DNA of 64,000 nucleotides from Bryobacteraceae bacterium (GCA_025056865.1 JANWVO010000058.1:1-64000); one strand, 5' to 3'. Positions 54,201 to 61,886 are shown, numbered from the stretch's first letter. The notes: generated by a model from the letters alone, not told the origin. Program-made: numbers and translations.

Positions 54201-54393
54201 GGTGGCGACGATGCTGGCCGGGCTGATGCCGCTGATGTGGGCGGCGGGGGCGGGCGCGGACGTGATGAAACGGATCGGCGCTCCGATGGTGGGCGGCGTG
54301 GTGACTTCGTTCGTGCTGGAGCTGCTGGTGTATCCGGCGATCTACGAGGTGTGGAAATGGCACGCGGAAGTGAAAAAACAGGTTTCCTGCTGA
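51202..54393 (+). CDS. cusA: CusA-like Cu(I)/Ag(I) RND efflux pump
   Basis: 1063 aa proton-driven inner-membrane transporter of the HME-RND family, with 12 transmembrane helices and two large periplasmic loops. Start MIDAIIEFSARNRFLVVLG is typical. DAIPDLSDTQVII and AGKVRS-type text (GAPKVRSVRGFSDFGYSYVY) match HME pumps. FMPPLDEGALFYMPVTMPG, TDPAPLSMFETVILLKP and AWTMPIKARIDMLTTGI match Cu/Ag-type CusA, which uses methionines for Cu(I)/Ag(I). Completes a CBA pump with the two genes upstream. Confidence 0.94.
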   Translation: MIDAIIEFSARNRFLVVLGAAALAALGWHSMQTVALDAIPDLSDTQVIIASRWDRSPDILEDQVTYPIVAAMLGAPKVRSVRGFSDFGYSYVYVIFEDGTDIYWARSRVLELLSAVLPRLPQGVQTELGPDATGLGWVFQYALVDRTGRHSLAELRSLQDWTLRYALKSVPGVAEVASLGGFVRQYQVQVDPQRLRAFGIPIGQVVEAVRRSNGDTGGRLIEMAGAEYMIRGRGYARSKEDLERTVLKVSANGVPVRVSDVGRVTLGPDLRRGVADLNGEGEVAAGIVVMRDGENALRVIGRVKQRLEELKRALPEGVEIVTTYDRSELILRSIGTLKRALAEELAVVSLVILVFLWHLPSAIIPILTIPMAVLITFVPMKAMGITANIMSLGGIAIAIGAMVDAAIVVVEQTHKKLEQWEREGRPGDARDVVIAAVKEVGGPSFYALLVIAVSFLPVLALEAQEGRLFRPLAWTKNLSMIAAALLAITLDPAVRLLFTHMGEFRFRPRWLARAATAVLVGRIRPEESHPVSRLLIAAYEPACRAALRHRYAVIIGAVALVVATVPVFRRLGSEFMPPLDEGALFYMPVTMPGLGITEAGRLLQMQDRLLKEFPEVELVFGKAGRAETATDPAPLSMFETVILLKPPSRWRPGMTRDRLVEEMHGKLSLPGVSNAWTMPIKARIDMLTTGIRTPAGIKIYGRDLGEIERIGLRIEELLKRVEGTRSVYAERVTGGYFVDFAWKRDALARYGLTVDEAQMLVMNAIGGDSVTTTVEGRERYPVNVRYYRGYREDLAALREALVPALGGRAFVPVKELAEVRVASGPGMIRNENGMLAGYVFIDIEGSDIGSYVERARRALAEKLKTAPGYWLEWSGQYEAMERVREKLKLVLPLTLVLIVALLYLNTRSAVKTMIVLLAVPFSAVGAVWLLDWLGYNLSIGVWVGLIALLGVDAETGVFMLLYLDLSYEEAKRAGRLTNAAELREAVVHGAVKRIRPKFMTVATMLAGLMPLMWAAGAGADVMKRIGAPMVGGVVTSFVLELLVYPAIYEVWKWHAEVKKQVSC

Positions 54394-55082
54394 TTGTTCT
54401 GGCGATGGCAGGCGGGCCGGCGGCGGCGCTGGACTTCCCTGCCCGCCACGGCCACTGGCGCGGCGGCTGCGCCGGGATCCTCTCCATGACGGCGGACGGC
54501 GTGTCGTTCCGCCAGGTGGGCGCGAAGAAAGAGCCGCATGCGTGGAGCTGGAGCTGGGACGACATCCAGCAACTGGAGCTCGGCGACGACCGGCGGGTCC
54601 GCGTGCTCAGCTACCGGGACCGCGCCCTCGCCCTGGGCAGGGACCATGCGTTCGAATTCCGCCTGGACGGGGCGCCCGATCTCCTGCCGGCTTACGAGCT
54701 GCTCAGCCGCGTGATGGACGAGCGGCTGGTGGCCCGCCTCGCTGCCGCGGGCGGGCGTCTGGAGTGGGAGGCGCCGGTAAAGAGACTGCGCGGACGCGGC
54801 GGCGTGCAGGGCGTGCTGCGGGTGTATACAGACCGTGTCGTCTTCGCGGCGGCGAAGGCAGGAGAATCCAGAACCTGGCGGGACGAAGACATCGAGCTGG
54901 TTTCGATGGACGGGCCGTTCGCCATTTCGTTTGTCACGCACGAAAAAGGAGGGCGGTTCGATTTCCAGGCGCGCCGCAGGCTCGAACCGGCGCGCTATGA
55001 GGCTTTGTGGCTGCGGCTGGAGTCCCGCAGGGGGCTGCGGCTGCTCAGTGAGAAGAACAACAACCAGGAGGCGGAACAATGA
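54357..55082 (+). CDS. Exported protein of unknown function in the Cu/Ag efflux operon
   Basis: 241 aa, unrecognised. A hydrophobic N-terminus (TGFLLIVLAMAGGPAAALDF, about 8-27) looks like a signal peptide. The mature part is Arg- and Trp-rich with strands such as VRVLSYRDRALALGRDHAFE, followed by RLRGRGGVQGVLRVYTDRVV, suggesting two related beta-rich halves (PH-like folds are possible). No cysteine pairs or metal motifs stand out. It overlaps cusA by 37 bases and the next gene by four, so it is surely co-transcribed. Confidence 0.7.
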   Translation: MARGSEKTGFLLIVLAMAGGPAAALDFPARHGHWRGGCAGILSMTADGVSFRQVGAKKEPHAWSWSWDDIQQLELGDDRRVRVLSYRDRALALGRDHAFEFRLDGAPDLLPAYELLSRVMDERLVARLAAAGGRLEWEAPVKRLRGRGGVQGVLRVYTDRVVFAAAKAGESRTWRDEDIELVSMDGPFAISFVTHEKGGRFDFQARRRLEPARYEALWLRLESRRGLRLLSEKNNNQEAEQ

Positions 55083-55399
55083 AGAAGCTGATGATGATGG
55101 CGGCGCCCGCGCTGCTGCTGGCGCAGAGCCCGGCCCGCGTGTACACGGGCGTGATCACCGACACGATGTGCGGCGCCGATCACGCCCACATGGGGATTCA
55201 GCCGGACGAGAAGTGCGTCCGCGAGTGCGTGAAGAGCGGGAAGTGGAAGTACGCGCTGATCGACGAGAAGGGCCGGATGATGGTGTTGAGCGACCAGCAG
55301 ACCCCGGAAAAATACGCCGCAAAAAGAGTGAAAATCCGCGGCGTATATTACGAGAAAACGGGCATTTTGCGCGTCGATTCCATCGAGCCGGCCCGCTGA
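55079..55399 (+). CDS. Small exported Cys/His protein (DUF5818-like), last gene of the Cu operon
   Basis: 106 aa. Short signal peptide (KLMMMAAPALLLAQS, about 3-17). The mature part opens VYTGVITDTMCGADHAHMGI and continues with DEKCVRECVKSG. C31, H35, H37, C46 and C50 form a possible metal site. The rest (YALIDEKGRMMVLSDQQTPE, KRVKIRGVYYEKTG) is a small beta-barrel-like domain. It resembles DUF5818-type proteins common in Acidobacteria; function unknown. Its location suggests copper binding or sensing in the periplasm. Confidence 0.72.
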   Translation: MKKLMMMAAPALLLAQSPARVYTGVITDTMCGADHAHMGIQPDEKCVRECVKSGKWKYALIDEKGRMMVLSDQQTPEKYAAKRVKIRGVYYEKTGILRVDSIEPAR

Positions 55400-55435
55400 A
55401 GGCGGCGCCGGGCGGGGGCCGCGCCCTGCTCCCTG

Positions 55436-56656
55436 CTACTCGTAGCGCAGGGCTTCGGTGGGGTTCAGGCGCGCGGCCCGGTTGGCGGGAAGGATGCCGA
55501 AGGCCACTCCGACGACGGCGGACACGACGAATGCCACGACGATGGAGAGCTTCGAGACGGGGATGTAGACCTCGTTCTGGAGCATGTTGGCGGCCACCGG
55601 AACGCTGATGCCGGCGAGAATTCCGACGAAGCCGCCGCCGATGCTGATCAGCAGCGCTTCGAAGAGGAATTGCAGCAGGATCACGCGGCGCGACGCGCCC
55701 AGCGACATGCGGATGCCGATCTCGCGGGTGCGTTCGGTGACCGTCACCAGCATGATGTTCATGATGCCGATGCCGCTGATGATGAGGGCGATGGCCGAGA
55801 TCAGGATGAGCACGATGGTGAGCACCGTGGCGATGGCGGAAGCGGCTTCGAGAATCGCCGTCAGGTTCTGCACCGTGTAGCGGGCGCCGGGCCTGTGGCG
55901 CGAGGCGAGGATCGTGGCGATCTCTTCGGTCACCGCCGGCACATCTTCGGCCAGCCGCACCTGCACATACATCGGGTCGACGCGCTCGATCTCGGTGAAG
56001 TAGCGCTGGACCGAGTAAGGAATCAGCGCCGCTCCGTGGTCGCCGAGCTCGGACTGGCCGAAAGTGGACGTGCGTTCGCGGAACACGCCGACCACGATGA
56101 ACTCAAGCGAGCGGATCTTCACGATGCGGCCGATGGCGGGCGCCGCGCCACCAAACAGGACGCGGGCGAGCTTGTCGTCAAGCAGCGCGACTTTCTGCCG
56201 CAGCGCAATATCGGAGGGATCGAAGAAACGGCCGCCGAGCAGCAGGAGATTGCGCACCTGGGCGTAGTATTCATCCGTGCCGATGATGCGGACATCGCGC
56301 TGCTGGCCGTCGATGATGATCGTGTCGGTGGAATTCAGCACCGCGGAGGCGGCCACGATCCGGTTGCCGAGCAGCCGGCGCACGGCCTCCACGTCGGCGA
56401 GCTTCACATAGTCTGCCGCAGCCCGCGTCATTTCCTGGCCGCCCGCATCGTAATAGGCCATGACCAGATTCGAGCCGATGCCGCGGATCCTGTCGAGAAT
56501 GATGTCGCGGCTGGTCAGCGAGATCGTCACCACCAGGATGACGCTGGCATTGCCGATGACCAGACCGAGCGCCGTAAGCCCGGTCCGGATGCGGTTGGCG
56601 TGAAGCGCCTGGAAGGCGAACCGGAGGCACTCGCGGAGCAGGAACAGCGGCGGCAT
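55436..56656 (-). CDS. ABC transporter permease, MacB/FtsX type
   Basis: 406 aa. A first transmembrane helix near 20-45 (GLTALGLVIGNASVILVVTI), a periplasmic MacB-like core (about 50-270) and three C-terminal helices with the FtsX signature (IALIISGIGIMNIMLVTVTE; TREIGIRMSLGASRR). MacB permeases work by mechanotransmission for export of peptides, lipoproteins or drugs. The cognate ATPase and adaptor are not adjacent. The ATG at 56656 is chosen over a GTG at 56668 because AGGTGG lies 8 bases upstream. It starts 12 bases after the TPR gene. Confidence 0.87.
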   Translation of the reverse strand: MPPLFLLRECLRFAFQALHANRIRTGLTALGLVIGNASVILVVTISLTSRDIILDRIRGIGSNLVMAYYDAGGQEMTRAAADYVKLADVEAVRRLLGNRIVAASAVLNSTDTIIIDGQQRDVRIIGTDEYYAQVRNLLLLGGRFFDPSDIALRQKVALLDDKLARVLFGGAAPAIGRIVKIRSLEFIVVGVFRERTSTFGQSELGDHGAALIPYSVQRYFTEIERVDPMYVQVRLAEDVPAVTEEIATILASRHRPGARYTVQNLTAILEAASAIATVLTIVLILISAIALIISGIGIMNIMLVTVTERTREIGIRMSLGASRRVILLQFLFEALLISIGGGFVGILAGISVPVAANMLQNEVYIPVSKLSIVVAFVVSAVVGVAFGILPANRAARLNPTEALRYE

Positions 56657-56668
56657 GCGCGGCGCCAC

Positions 56669-57523
56669 CTAGCTGCCGATGCGCTCGAGCAGCTTCAGCG
56701 CCTCCTCGCGGGGCGGGTCATCGGGCGTGATGGGCGCCTTCAGGTACTGCTCCAGCAGCCGGCGGGCTTCCGTCTTCCTGCCGGCTTTCAGATAAGATTC
56801 CGCCTTTGCGAACAGCACTTTGGGAGATTCCGGGGCGATCGCTTCGGCCTGCTCGAAGGTCTTCTCGGCCTCCTGCATGCGGCCGCGGCGCACGAGGAAA
56901 CGGGCCAGATCCACGAGGCGGCCCACCTGGCGCGGCGCCAGCTCGATGGCGCGGCGCAGATGGGCTTCCGCGCTGTCATAATGCCTGCGCTTTTCGGCGA
57001 GCTGCGCGAGGGCGTATTCCGCTTCCGCGGGATCGAGGGCGCGGATCCGCTCGATGAGAGCCTCGGCCTTTTCCATGCCGCCCCCGAGGAAGCCTGGCGC
57101 CTCGAGATAGTAGCTGAACAGGTCGTTCAACGCCTCCGCGTTCCGGGGATTCAACTGGACCGCCTTCTCAAAACATTGGCGCGACTTCGAGGCGTACGAA
57201 GGCGCGACGAGGACGTTTGACGTCTCCGCCCGCCGGCCCCAGGCCCGGCCAAGCCAGAGCCAGACATCGGCATCGTTCGGGCGCGCCTCCGCCAGTTTTT
57301 CCAGCGCCTCGACCGCCTTCCTGTAATCTCCAAGCTGATACCAGGCGCGGCCCGCGATCCAGAGGCCTTCGGGCGTCCGTCCCTCGGGCGAATTCCTCAG
57401 CAGCTCGATGGCCTGGCGGTATTCGGCGCGCTCATAAAGAGCACGGGCCCTGTCGAGGCCGGAACCCCATGCAAGAGCTCCGCCCAGAAGAAAAACCAGG
57501 CCATGGAGCAGGAACTTCTTCAT
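56669..57523 (-). CDS. Exported TPR-repeat protein
   Basis: 284 aa. Signal peptide (LLHGLVFLLGGALAWGSG, about 5-22). At least six TPR-like helix pairs follow: RARALYERAEYRQAIELL, LWIAGRAWYQLGDYRKAVEA, ALEKLAEARPNDADVWLWLG and onwards to KAESYLKAGRKTEARRLL. A periplasmic scaffold or protein-binding protein. The downstream permease starts 12 bases on, so the two may form a complex. AGAGGGAT is upstream of the ATG. Confidence 0.8.
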   Translation of the reverse strand: MKKFLLHGLVFLLGGALAWGSGLDRARALYERAEYRQAIELLRNSPEGRTPEGLWIAGRAWYQLGDYRKAVEALEKLAEARPNDADVWLWLGRAWGRRAETSNVLVAPSYASKSRQCFEKAVQLNPRNAEALNDLFSYYLEAPGFLGGGMEKAEALIERIRALDPAEAEYALAQLAEKRRHYDSAEAHLRRAIELAPRQVGRLVDLARFLVRRGRMQEAEKTFEQAEAIAPESPKVLFAKAESYLKAGRKTEARRLLEQYLKAPITPDDPPREEALKLLERIGS

Positions 57524-57547
57524 CCGGTGCGATCCCTCTTCATCTTA

Positions 57548-57594
57548 CCCGGCCTCTGCCGGGCTCGCCACTACAAAAGACGCAGCCAGCGTCT
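57548..57594 (-). repeat. Two small hairpins upstream of the TPR gene
   Basis: CCCGGC pairs with GCCGGG at 57548-57563 (4-base loop), and AGACGC pairs with GCGTCT at 57578-57594 (5-base loop). On the minus strand the second is followed by TTTTG. They lie 25-70 bases before the TPR gene and may form a structured leader or an attenuator. Confidence 0.35.
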
Positions 57595-57737
57595 CTCTCG
57601 TGACAAGTTCCATTTCTGTCCGGTAATGTGCGACTTCAGACCCCGCTCCGGGCCAGCCTGCCGCGTGACCCGAAAAGAGCCCGGAACAGGCCCGCCCGCC
57701 TTGGGGCACCCGGCTCTCTCCGCAGGCGAGGCCCGGA

Positions 57738-57766
57738 TTGCCCGAAACCAGGGCAATTGCTATGCT
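57738..57766 (+). promoter_or_regulatory. Leaderless-type promoter of the alpha-L-fucosidase gene
   Basis: TTGCCC (57738-57743), a 17-base spacer and TATGCT (57761-57766), then six bases and the ATG at 57773. The predicted transcription start coincides with the start codon. No Shine-Dalgarno sequence is available. Confidence 0.5.
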
Positions 57767-57772
57767 GCCCGC

Positions 57773-59011
57773 ATGATGCGCCATGTGATTTTCCTGACCG
57801 CACTCTGCGCCTGGGCACAGAATTTTGCCGACATCCGCCCCAGCCCGCAACAGTTGGCCTGGCAGGAGATGGAAATCGGAGTCCTGGTCCACTTTGGCCC
57901 GAACACTTTCATGGACCGCGAATGGGGCGACGGCACAGCCGACCCGGCGGTTTTCCAGCCCACTCAGCTCGACGCCGATCAGTGGGTGCGCGCCGCGAAG
58001 GCTGCGGGCGCGCGCTACCTCATCATGGTGGCCAAGCATCATGACGGCTTCTGCCTGTGGCCCTCGCGCCACACCGACTACAGCGTCAGGCGAAGCCCGT
58101 GGAAACAGGGCAAAGGCGACGTTGTCCGCGAAGTGGAGCAGGCCTGCCGCCGCCATGGCCTCGCCTTCGGGATTTACCTCTCGCCGTGGGACCGCCACGA
58201 CCCCCGCTATGCGGACAACAGGAAGTACGACGACTATTACGTGGCCCAGATGACGGAGCTGGCCACACAGTACGGGCCGCTGGTGGAATTCTGGCTCGAC
58301 GGTGCAGGCAGCGAAGGGCACGTCTACGATTTTGTGCGCTACGTCCGCACGATGCGCACCTACCAGCCGAACGCCCTGCTGTTTGCGAGCCTCGATTTCA
58401 TGCCGTATGGCGACATCCGGTGGGTGGGCAACGAGGAGGGCTTCGCGCAGGAAGAGAACTGGAACGTCGTGGACAACTACGGCATCGTCCGCTGGCGCCC
58501 TGCCGAGGCCGACACTCCCCTGCGGCACGGACACTGGTTCTGGCATCCGGACGCGGAGAAGCGGCTCAAGAGTCTCGAGGAACTGATGGAGACCTATCAC
58601 AAGACTGTGGGCCGTGGCGCGCAGCTCGTGCTCGGCATCGCGCCGGACTCGCGCGGCCTGCTGCCGGAAGCGGACGTGAGGCGGCTGGAAGAGTTCGGCG
58701 CGGAGATCCAGCGGATCTACGGACGCCCGGTGGCGGAAGGCGACCCGTCTTTTCTGCCGATCCCGGAAGGCCGGCGCATCGACCGGGTGGTGCTTGCCGA
58801 GGACCTCGCCCACGGCCAGATGGTGCGGCGATTCCGCGTGGAGGCGCGCGTCGGCAACCAGTGGAAAGAGGTGGCCAGGGGCACGACGATCGGCCACAAG
58901 CGGATTCTGATCTTTGATCCCATCGAGACGCCCGCCCTGCAACTGGTGGTCGAGGCCAGCCTCGGTCCCATGCATCTGAAGCCGATGGCGGCCTTTTACG
59001 GCGGGCGGTGA
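57773..59011 (+). CDS. Exported alpha-L-fucosidase (GH29)
   Basis: Hydrolyses terminal alpha-L-fucose from glycans. 412 aa. Signal peptide MMRHVIFLTALCAWA. Catalytic barrel: EMEIGVLVHFGPNTFMDREW, YLIMVAKHHDGFCLWPS, AFGIYLSPWDRHDPRY and the nucleophile D176 in VEFWLDGAGS. The acid/base is not conserved enough to point to. A C-terminal beta-rich domain (GQMVRRFRVEARVGNQWKE) completes the protein. Start chosen at 57773 because the promoter ends six bases earlier. It would supply fucose to the aldolase/dehydrogenase pair at 45-48 kb, by inference. Confidence 0.88.
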   Translation: MMRHVIFLTALCAWAQNFADIRPSPQQLAWQEMEIGVLVHFGPNTFMDREWGDGTADPAVFQPTQLDADQWVRAAKAAGARYLIMVAKHHDGFCLWPSRHTDYSVRRSPWKQGKGDVVREVEQACRRHGLAFGIYLSPWDRHDPRYADNRKYDDYYVAQMTELATQYGPLVEFWLDGAGSEGHVYDFVRYVRTMRTYQPNALLFASLDFMPYGDIRWVGNEEGFAQEENWNVVDNYGIVRWRPAEADTPLRHGHWFWHPDAEKRLKSLEELMETYHKTVGRGAQLVLGIAPDSRGLLPEADVRRLEEFGAEIQRIYGRPVAEGDPSFLPIPEGRRIDRVVLAEDLAHGQMVRRFRVEARVGNQWKEVARGTTIGHKRILIFDPIETPALQLVVEASLGPMHLKPMAAFYGGR

Positions 59012-59275
59012 GGTTCTGCCTGAGAAGGCCGCCGCACTCCCCCGTCCGCGCCTTTCCCGGAAATCTTCCCTGGCGCAGCGTCCAGGCCGCGAGCCAGGCA
59101 GCCGGCCGGCGGGGCGGGGGTGAACCAGAGCGGCCCCTGCGGACCACTTGGGCTGCGCCGGCCGCCGGCCGCCAGGCGCACGATCAGGCAAGACTCCTGA
59201 AGGATCCAGCAAATCGATTCCCTCCGCCGGGAGTAACATGGAAGTGCCTCAAATCGCCGTTACAGGTCGGAAACT

Positions 59276-60415
59276 ATGAAACACGAATCCTCCCGGCGCA
59301 ATTTCCTCGCAGCCGGCCTCGCCGCCCCGGCCGCGACGATCCCCCTTTCGCAGAAGACGGCTCCTGCGCCCGCCGCTCCTGCGCTCTCCTACCGGACGCT
59401 GGGGAAGACAGGGATCAAAGTGACTACCGTCGGCTTCGGCTGCATGGTCACCAGCGATGCCAGCGTCATCGAGCGGGCCGCCGAGATGGGCATCAATTAC
59501 TTCGATACGGCCCGCGTTTACAGCCGCGGCAACAACGAACGCATGGTGGCCAGCGCGCTGAAGGGCCGCCGCCAGCGCGTGATCCTGTCCACGAAATCCG
59601 TGGCGAAGACCGGCGCACAGGCGAAGGAAGATCTGGAAACCAGCCTGCGCGAGCTGGGCACCGACTACATCGACATCTGGTACATGCATTTCCGCGACGA
59701 TCCGGCGGCCATCACTGACGAGCTGCTCCGCACCTGGGAGGACGCGAAGAAGGAAGGCAAGATCCGCCACATCGGCGTGAGCACGCACAACCCGACAGCG
59801 ATCGCTGACCGCGTGCTGGAAGCCGGGCGGATCGAAGTAGTGCTCAGCGTCTACAACTTCGCCATCGGCTCGCAGCACGATGCCGCCTTCGACAAGCTGC
59901 ACAAAGCCGGCATCGGACTCGTGGCGATGAAGGTGATGGCCCCCGCAGCGCGCGCCTTCGGCTTCCGCAGCAGCGGCAAGCATATGGAGCAGCCCGGCGG
60001 CGCCCTGGCGGCGCTGAAGTGGGTGCTGAAGGATCCGCGCTTCGCCACCACCATCCCGAGCATGACCGACATGGAGCAGCTCGAAGAGAACTTCCGCGCC
60101 ATGGCGGAGCCCTTCGGCCCGAGGGACGAGAAGCTTCTGGTGGCGATGAACGAGGAAATCCGGCCTCTTTATTGCCGCATGTGCTACCGCTGCACGGGAC
60201 AGTGCCCGAAAGGCGCCGCCGTGCCCGAGACACTGCGCTATCTCTCCTACGCGGACTTCTACGGGCAGTTCGCGCTCGGACGCGAGCACTTCCTCGCGCT
60301 GCCGGAAGAGGCCCGCAATGTCCGGTGCCGCGACTGCGCGGCCTGCGCCGTCCGGTGCCCCAATGGCGTGCGCGTGGCGGAGCGCATGATCCGCGCCCAG
60401 GAGCTGTTCGCCTGA
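59276..60415 (+). CDS. Tat-exported aldo/keto reductase with C-terminal 2[4Fe-4S] ferredoxin domain
   Basis: 379 aa. Twin-arginine signal SRRNFLAAGLAAPAATI (6-22). An aldo/keto reductase barrel follows: TLGKTGIKVTTVGFGCM, INYFDTARVYSRG and the LGTDYIDIWYMHF strand. The last 90 residues hold two ferredoxin-like clusters, CRMCYRCTGQCPKG and CRDCAACAVRCPNG. This pairing of an NAD(P)H-type barrel with Fe-S clusters is known in other aldo/keto reductases; Tat export fits a protein that must fold with clusters first. The electron partner and substrate are unknown. TACAGG at 59261-59266 may be the -10. Confidence 0.85.
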   Translation: MKHESSRRNFLAAGLAAPAATIPLSQKTAPAPAAPALSYRTLGKTGIKVTTVGFGCMVTSDASVIERAAEMGINYFDTARVYSRGNNERMVASALKGRRQRVILSTKSVAKTGAQAKEDLETSLRELGTDYIDIWYMHFRDDPAAITDELLRTWEDAKKEGKIRHIGVSTHNPTAIADRVLEAGRIEVVLSVYNFAIGSQHDAAFDKLHKAGIGLVAMKVMAPAARAFGFRSSGKHMEQPGGALAALKWVLKDPRFATTIPSMTDMEQLEENFRAMAEPFGPRDEKLLVAMNEEIRPLYCRMCYRCTGQCPKGAAVPETLRYLSYADFYGQFALGREHFLALPEEARNVRCRDCAACAVRCPNGVRVAERMIRAQELFA

Positions 60416-60760
60416 GCCGGGCGGGAACTGCAATCGAGGAATACTCGTTCCGGCAGTCCCGGCGCGAGACGCCAAAGCAGGAAGCCGTGCGCCGTCCGGG
60501 GTCCGCCGGCCGCGGCGCGTTCATACTGATGCCTTTGTCCCTCCAGGCCGCCCGGCAGCATGAGGCGGTGGTCACACGGCCTTGTTGCCCGCAGGATCCG
60601 GCTGTGCCCTGGCGAAAATCGCAGTGGGCACTCCGTCCGCACAAGGGGGGACCGTAGCGGAAGCAGTGCAGAAAAGAGGCTGCGGAGGGCAGCCCTGAAG
60701 AACGCGGCGCGCCCCGCGGGCCGGTGGATCCGGCTGTGGGAAACGCCCCGCGCGCCCCGC
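60416..60760. other. Convergent intergenic region, 345 bases
   Basis: Between the aldo/keto reductase gene (+) and the small unknown gene (-). No gene or RNA recognised; the short frames are arginine-rich high-GC noise. No T-run terminator seen. Confidence 0.5.
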
Positions 60761-61195
60761 TCAGCGCTGCCAGGGCCGGGGCGCAGCGCCCGCGTCGCGT
60801 CCCGCCACGCGGTCGTACAGGTGTTTCTCGTTCACCGTCCCAAGGCTTTCGTTGTACAGGCTCTCCAGCCCGAGCAGCTCCACCAGATCCTCGCGGAAAT
60901 CGTGCAGCGCGTGCAAGTGCTCGGCCAGAGCAGCGGCACGGCGGCCGCTGGGAGCAAGGAAGATCTTCTGGAAACCGACGTCGGTGAGCACGGCGAGCTC
61001 GTTGCCGAGTACAATGCCCGTATCGACGACCTGCGGCCGCCCGTCAGCGCCCTCTCTGAGCAGCGCGCCCAGCCGGTTGCGGGTCACCAGCGTGGTTCCC
61101 TGCGGCCCGGGTTGGACCTGGAAGCCAGCCGATTTCAGATTCTCGAGGTGCTCGGCGAACGTCAACACGCGGGGTTTGGGTCGCTTGAAGAACAT
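60761..61195 (-). CDS. Conserved-looking cytoplasmic protein of unknown function
   Basis: 144 aa, no family recognised. From the ATG at 61195 it reads MFFKRPKPRVLTFAEHLENL, then QPGPQGTTLVTRNRLGALLR, LGNELAVLTDVGFQKIFLAP and HDFREDLVELLGLESLYNES. There is no signal peptide, membrane helix or Cys pair. The balanced composition and TGGAG upstream of the start argue for a real gene. Divergent from the CoA-binding protein gene. Confidence 0.65.
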   Translation of the reverse strand: MFFKRPKPRVLTFAEHLENLKSAGFQVQPGPQGTTLVTRNRLGALLREGADGRPQVVDTGIVLGNELAVLTDVGFQKIFLAPSGRRAAALAEHLHALHDFREDLVELLGLESLYNESLGTVNEKHLYDRVAGRDAGAAPRPWQR

Positions 61196-61413
61196 CGGAT
61201 GCTCCAGTCTTGGGCCTGCTCTTATTGTGCCAGAGGCGGCGCGGCCCCGCACCGCGCTGGCTCGCCGAAAGCCCTCCTTCCACCTCCACACGAGGCCAAG
61301 GGCGCAGGAAGCGGGCATGTGCGCAAAAGACCCTTCCTGGATCATCGCGGCGCGGCCTTGTCACCGCAAGGCCGCAGTGGCCATGATGCCGCTGCTGGTT
61401 TTCTCGGGAAGCC

Positions 61414-61437
61414 GCCCGTGATAGCGTATCCACGGGC
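61414..61437 (+). repeat. Inverted repeat just before the CoA-binding protein gene
   Basis: GCCCGTG (61414-61420) and CACGGGC (61431-61437), separated by ATAGCGTATC, five bases upstream of the ATG at 61442. Could be an operator over a -10-like segment (TAGCGT) or a leader hairpin that hides the start. Confidence 0.4.
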
Positions 61438-61441
61438 AGCC

Positions 61442-61870
61442 ATGACGACCCGGCGAGACATTGAAGCCTTCCTGGCGCTGAAGCGGATCGCCGTCGTGGG
61501 CGTGTCGCGGCAGGCGGCCAGTTACAGCCGCATGGTCTTTCGCGAGCTGCGCAGCCGCGGCTACGACGTCGTGCCCGTCCACCCGCAGGCCGCGCAGATC
61601 GAAGGCATCCCCTGCGCCAGGACGCTCGCGGACGTAAACCCGCCGCCGGAAGCGGCGCTCATCCTGACGAACCCAGGCCTGTACGGCAGGCTTGCGGAAG
61701 AGGCGAAGGCCGCGGGCGCCGCCGCCCTCTGGTTCCGCCAGAAGGCCCCGCCGGTGGAGGGCGTGGCCGTGGTCAGCGGCGAGTGTCCGATGATGTGGCT
61801 GCGCGGCGCGGGCTGGATCCACCGTTTCCACCGCTCCCTGCGCCGCTGGGCCGGCACGCTGCCCGGGTAA
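61442..61870 (+). CDS. CoA-binding protein (YccU-like, Rossmann fold)
   Basis: 142 aa single-domain CoA-binding Rossmann protein. DIEAFLALKRIAVVGVSRQA, YSRMVFRELRSRGYDVVPVH, GIPCARTLADVNPPPEAALI and ECPMMWLRGAGWIHRFHR match the YccU/succinyl-CoA ligase-like family. Probably regulatory through acyl-CoA binding; biological role unknown. Cytoplasmic. An inverted repeat sits directly upstream. Confidence 0.82.
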   Translation: MTTRRDIEAFLALKRIAVVGVSRQAASYSRMVFRELRSRGYDVVPVHPQAAQIEGIPCARTLADVNPPPEAALILTNPGLYGRLAEEAKAAGAAALWFRQKAPPVEGVAVVSGECPMMWLRGAGWIHRFHRSLRRWAGTLPG

Positions 61871-61886
61871 TCCAAGGAGACACGCC

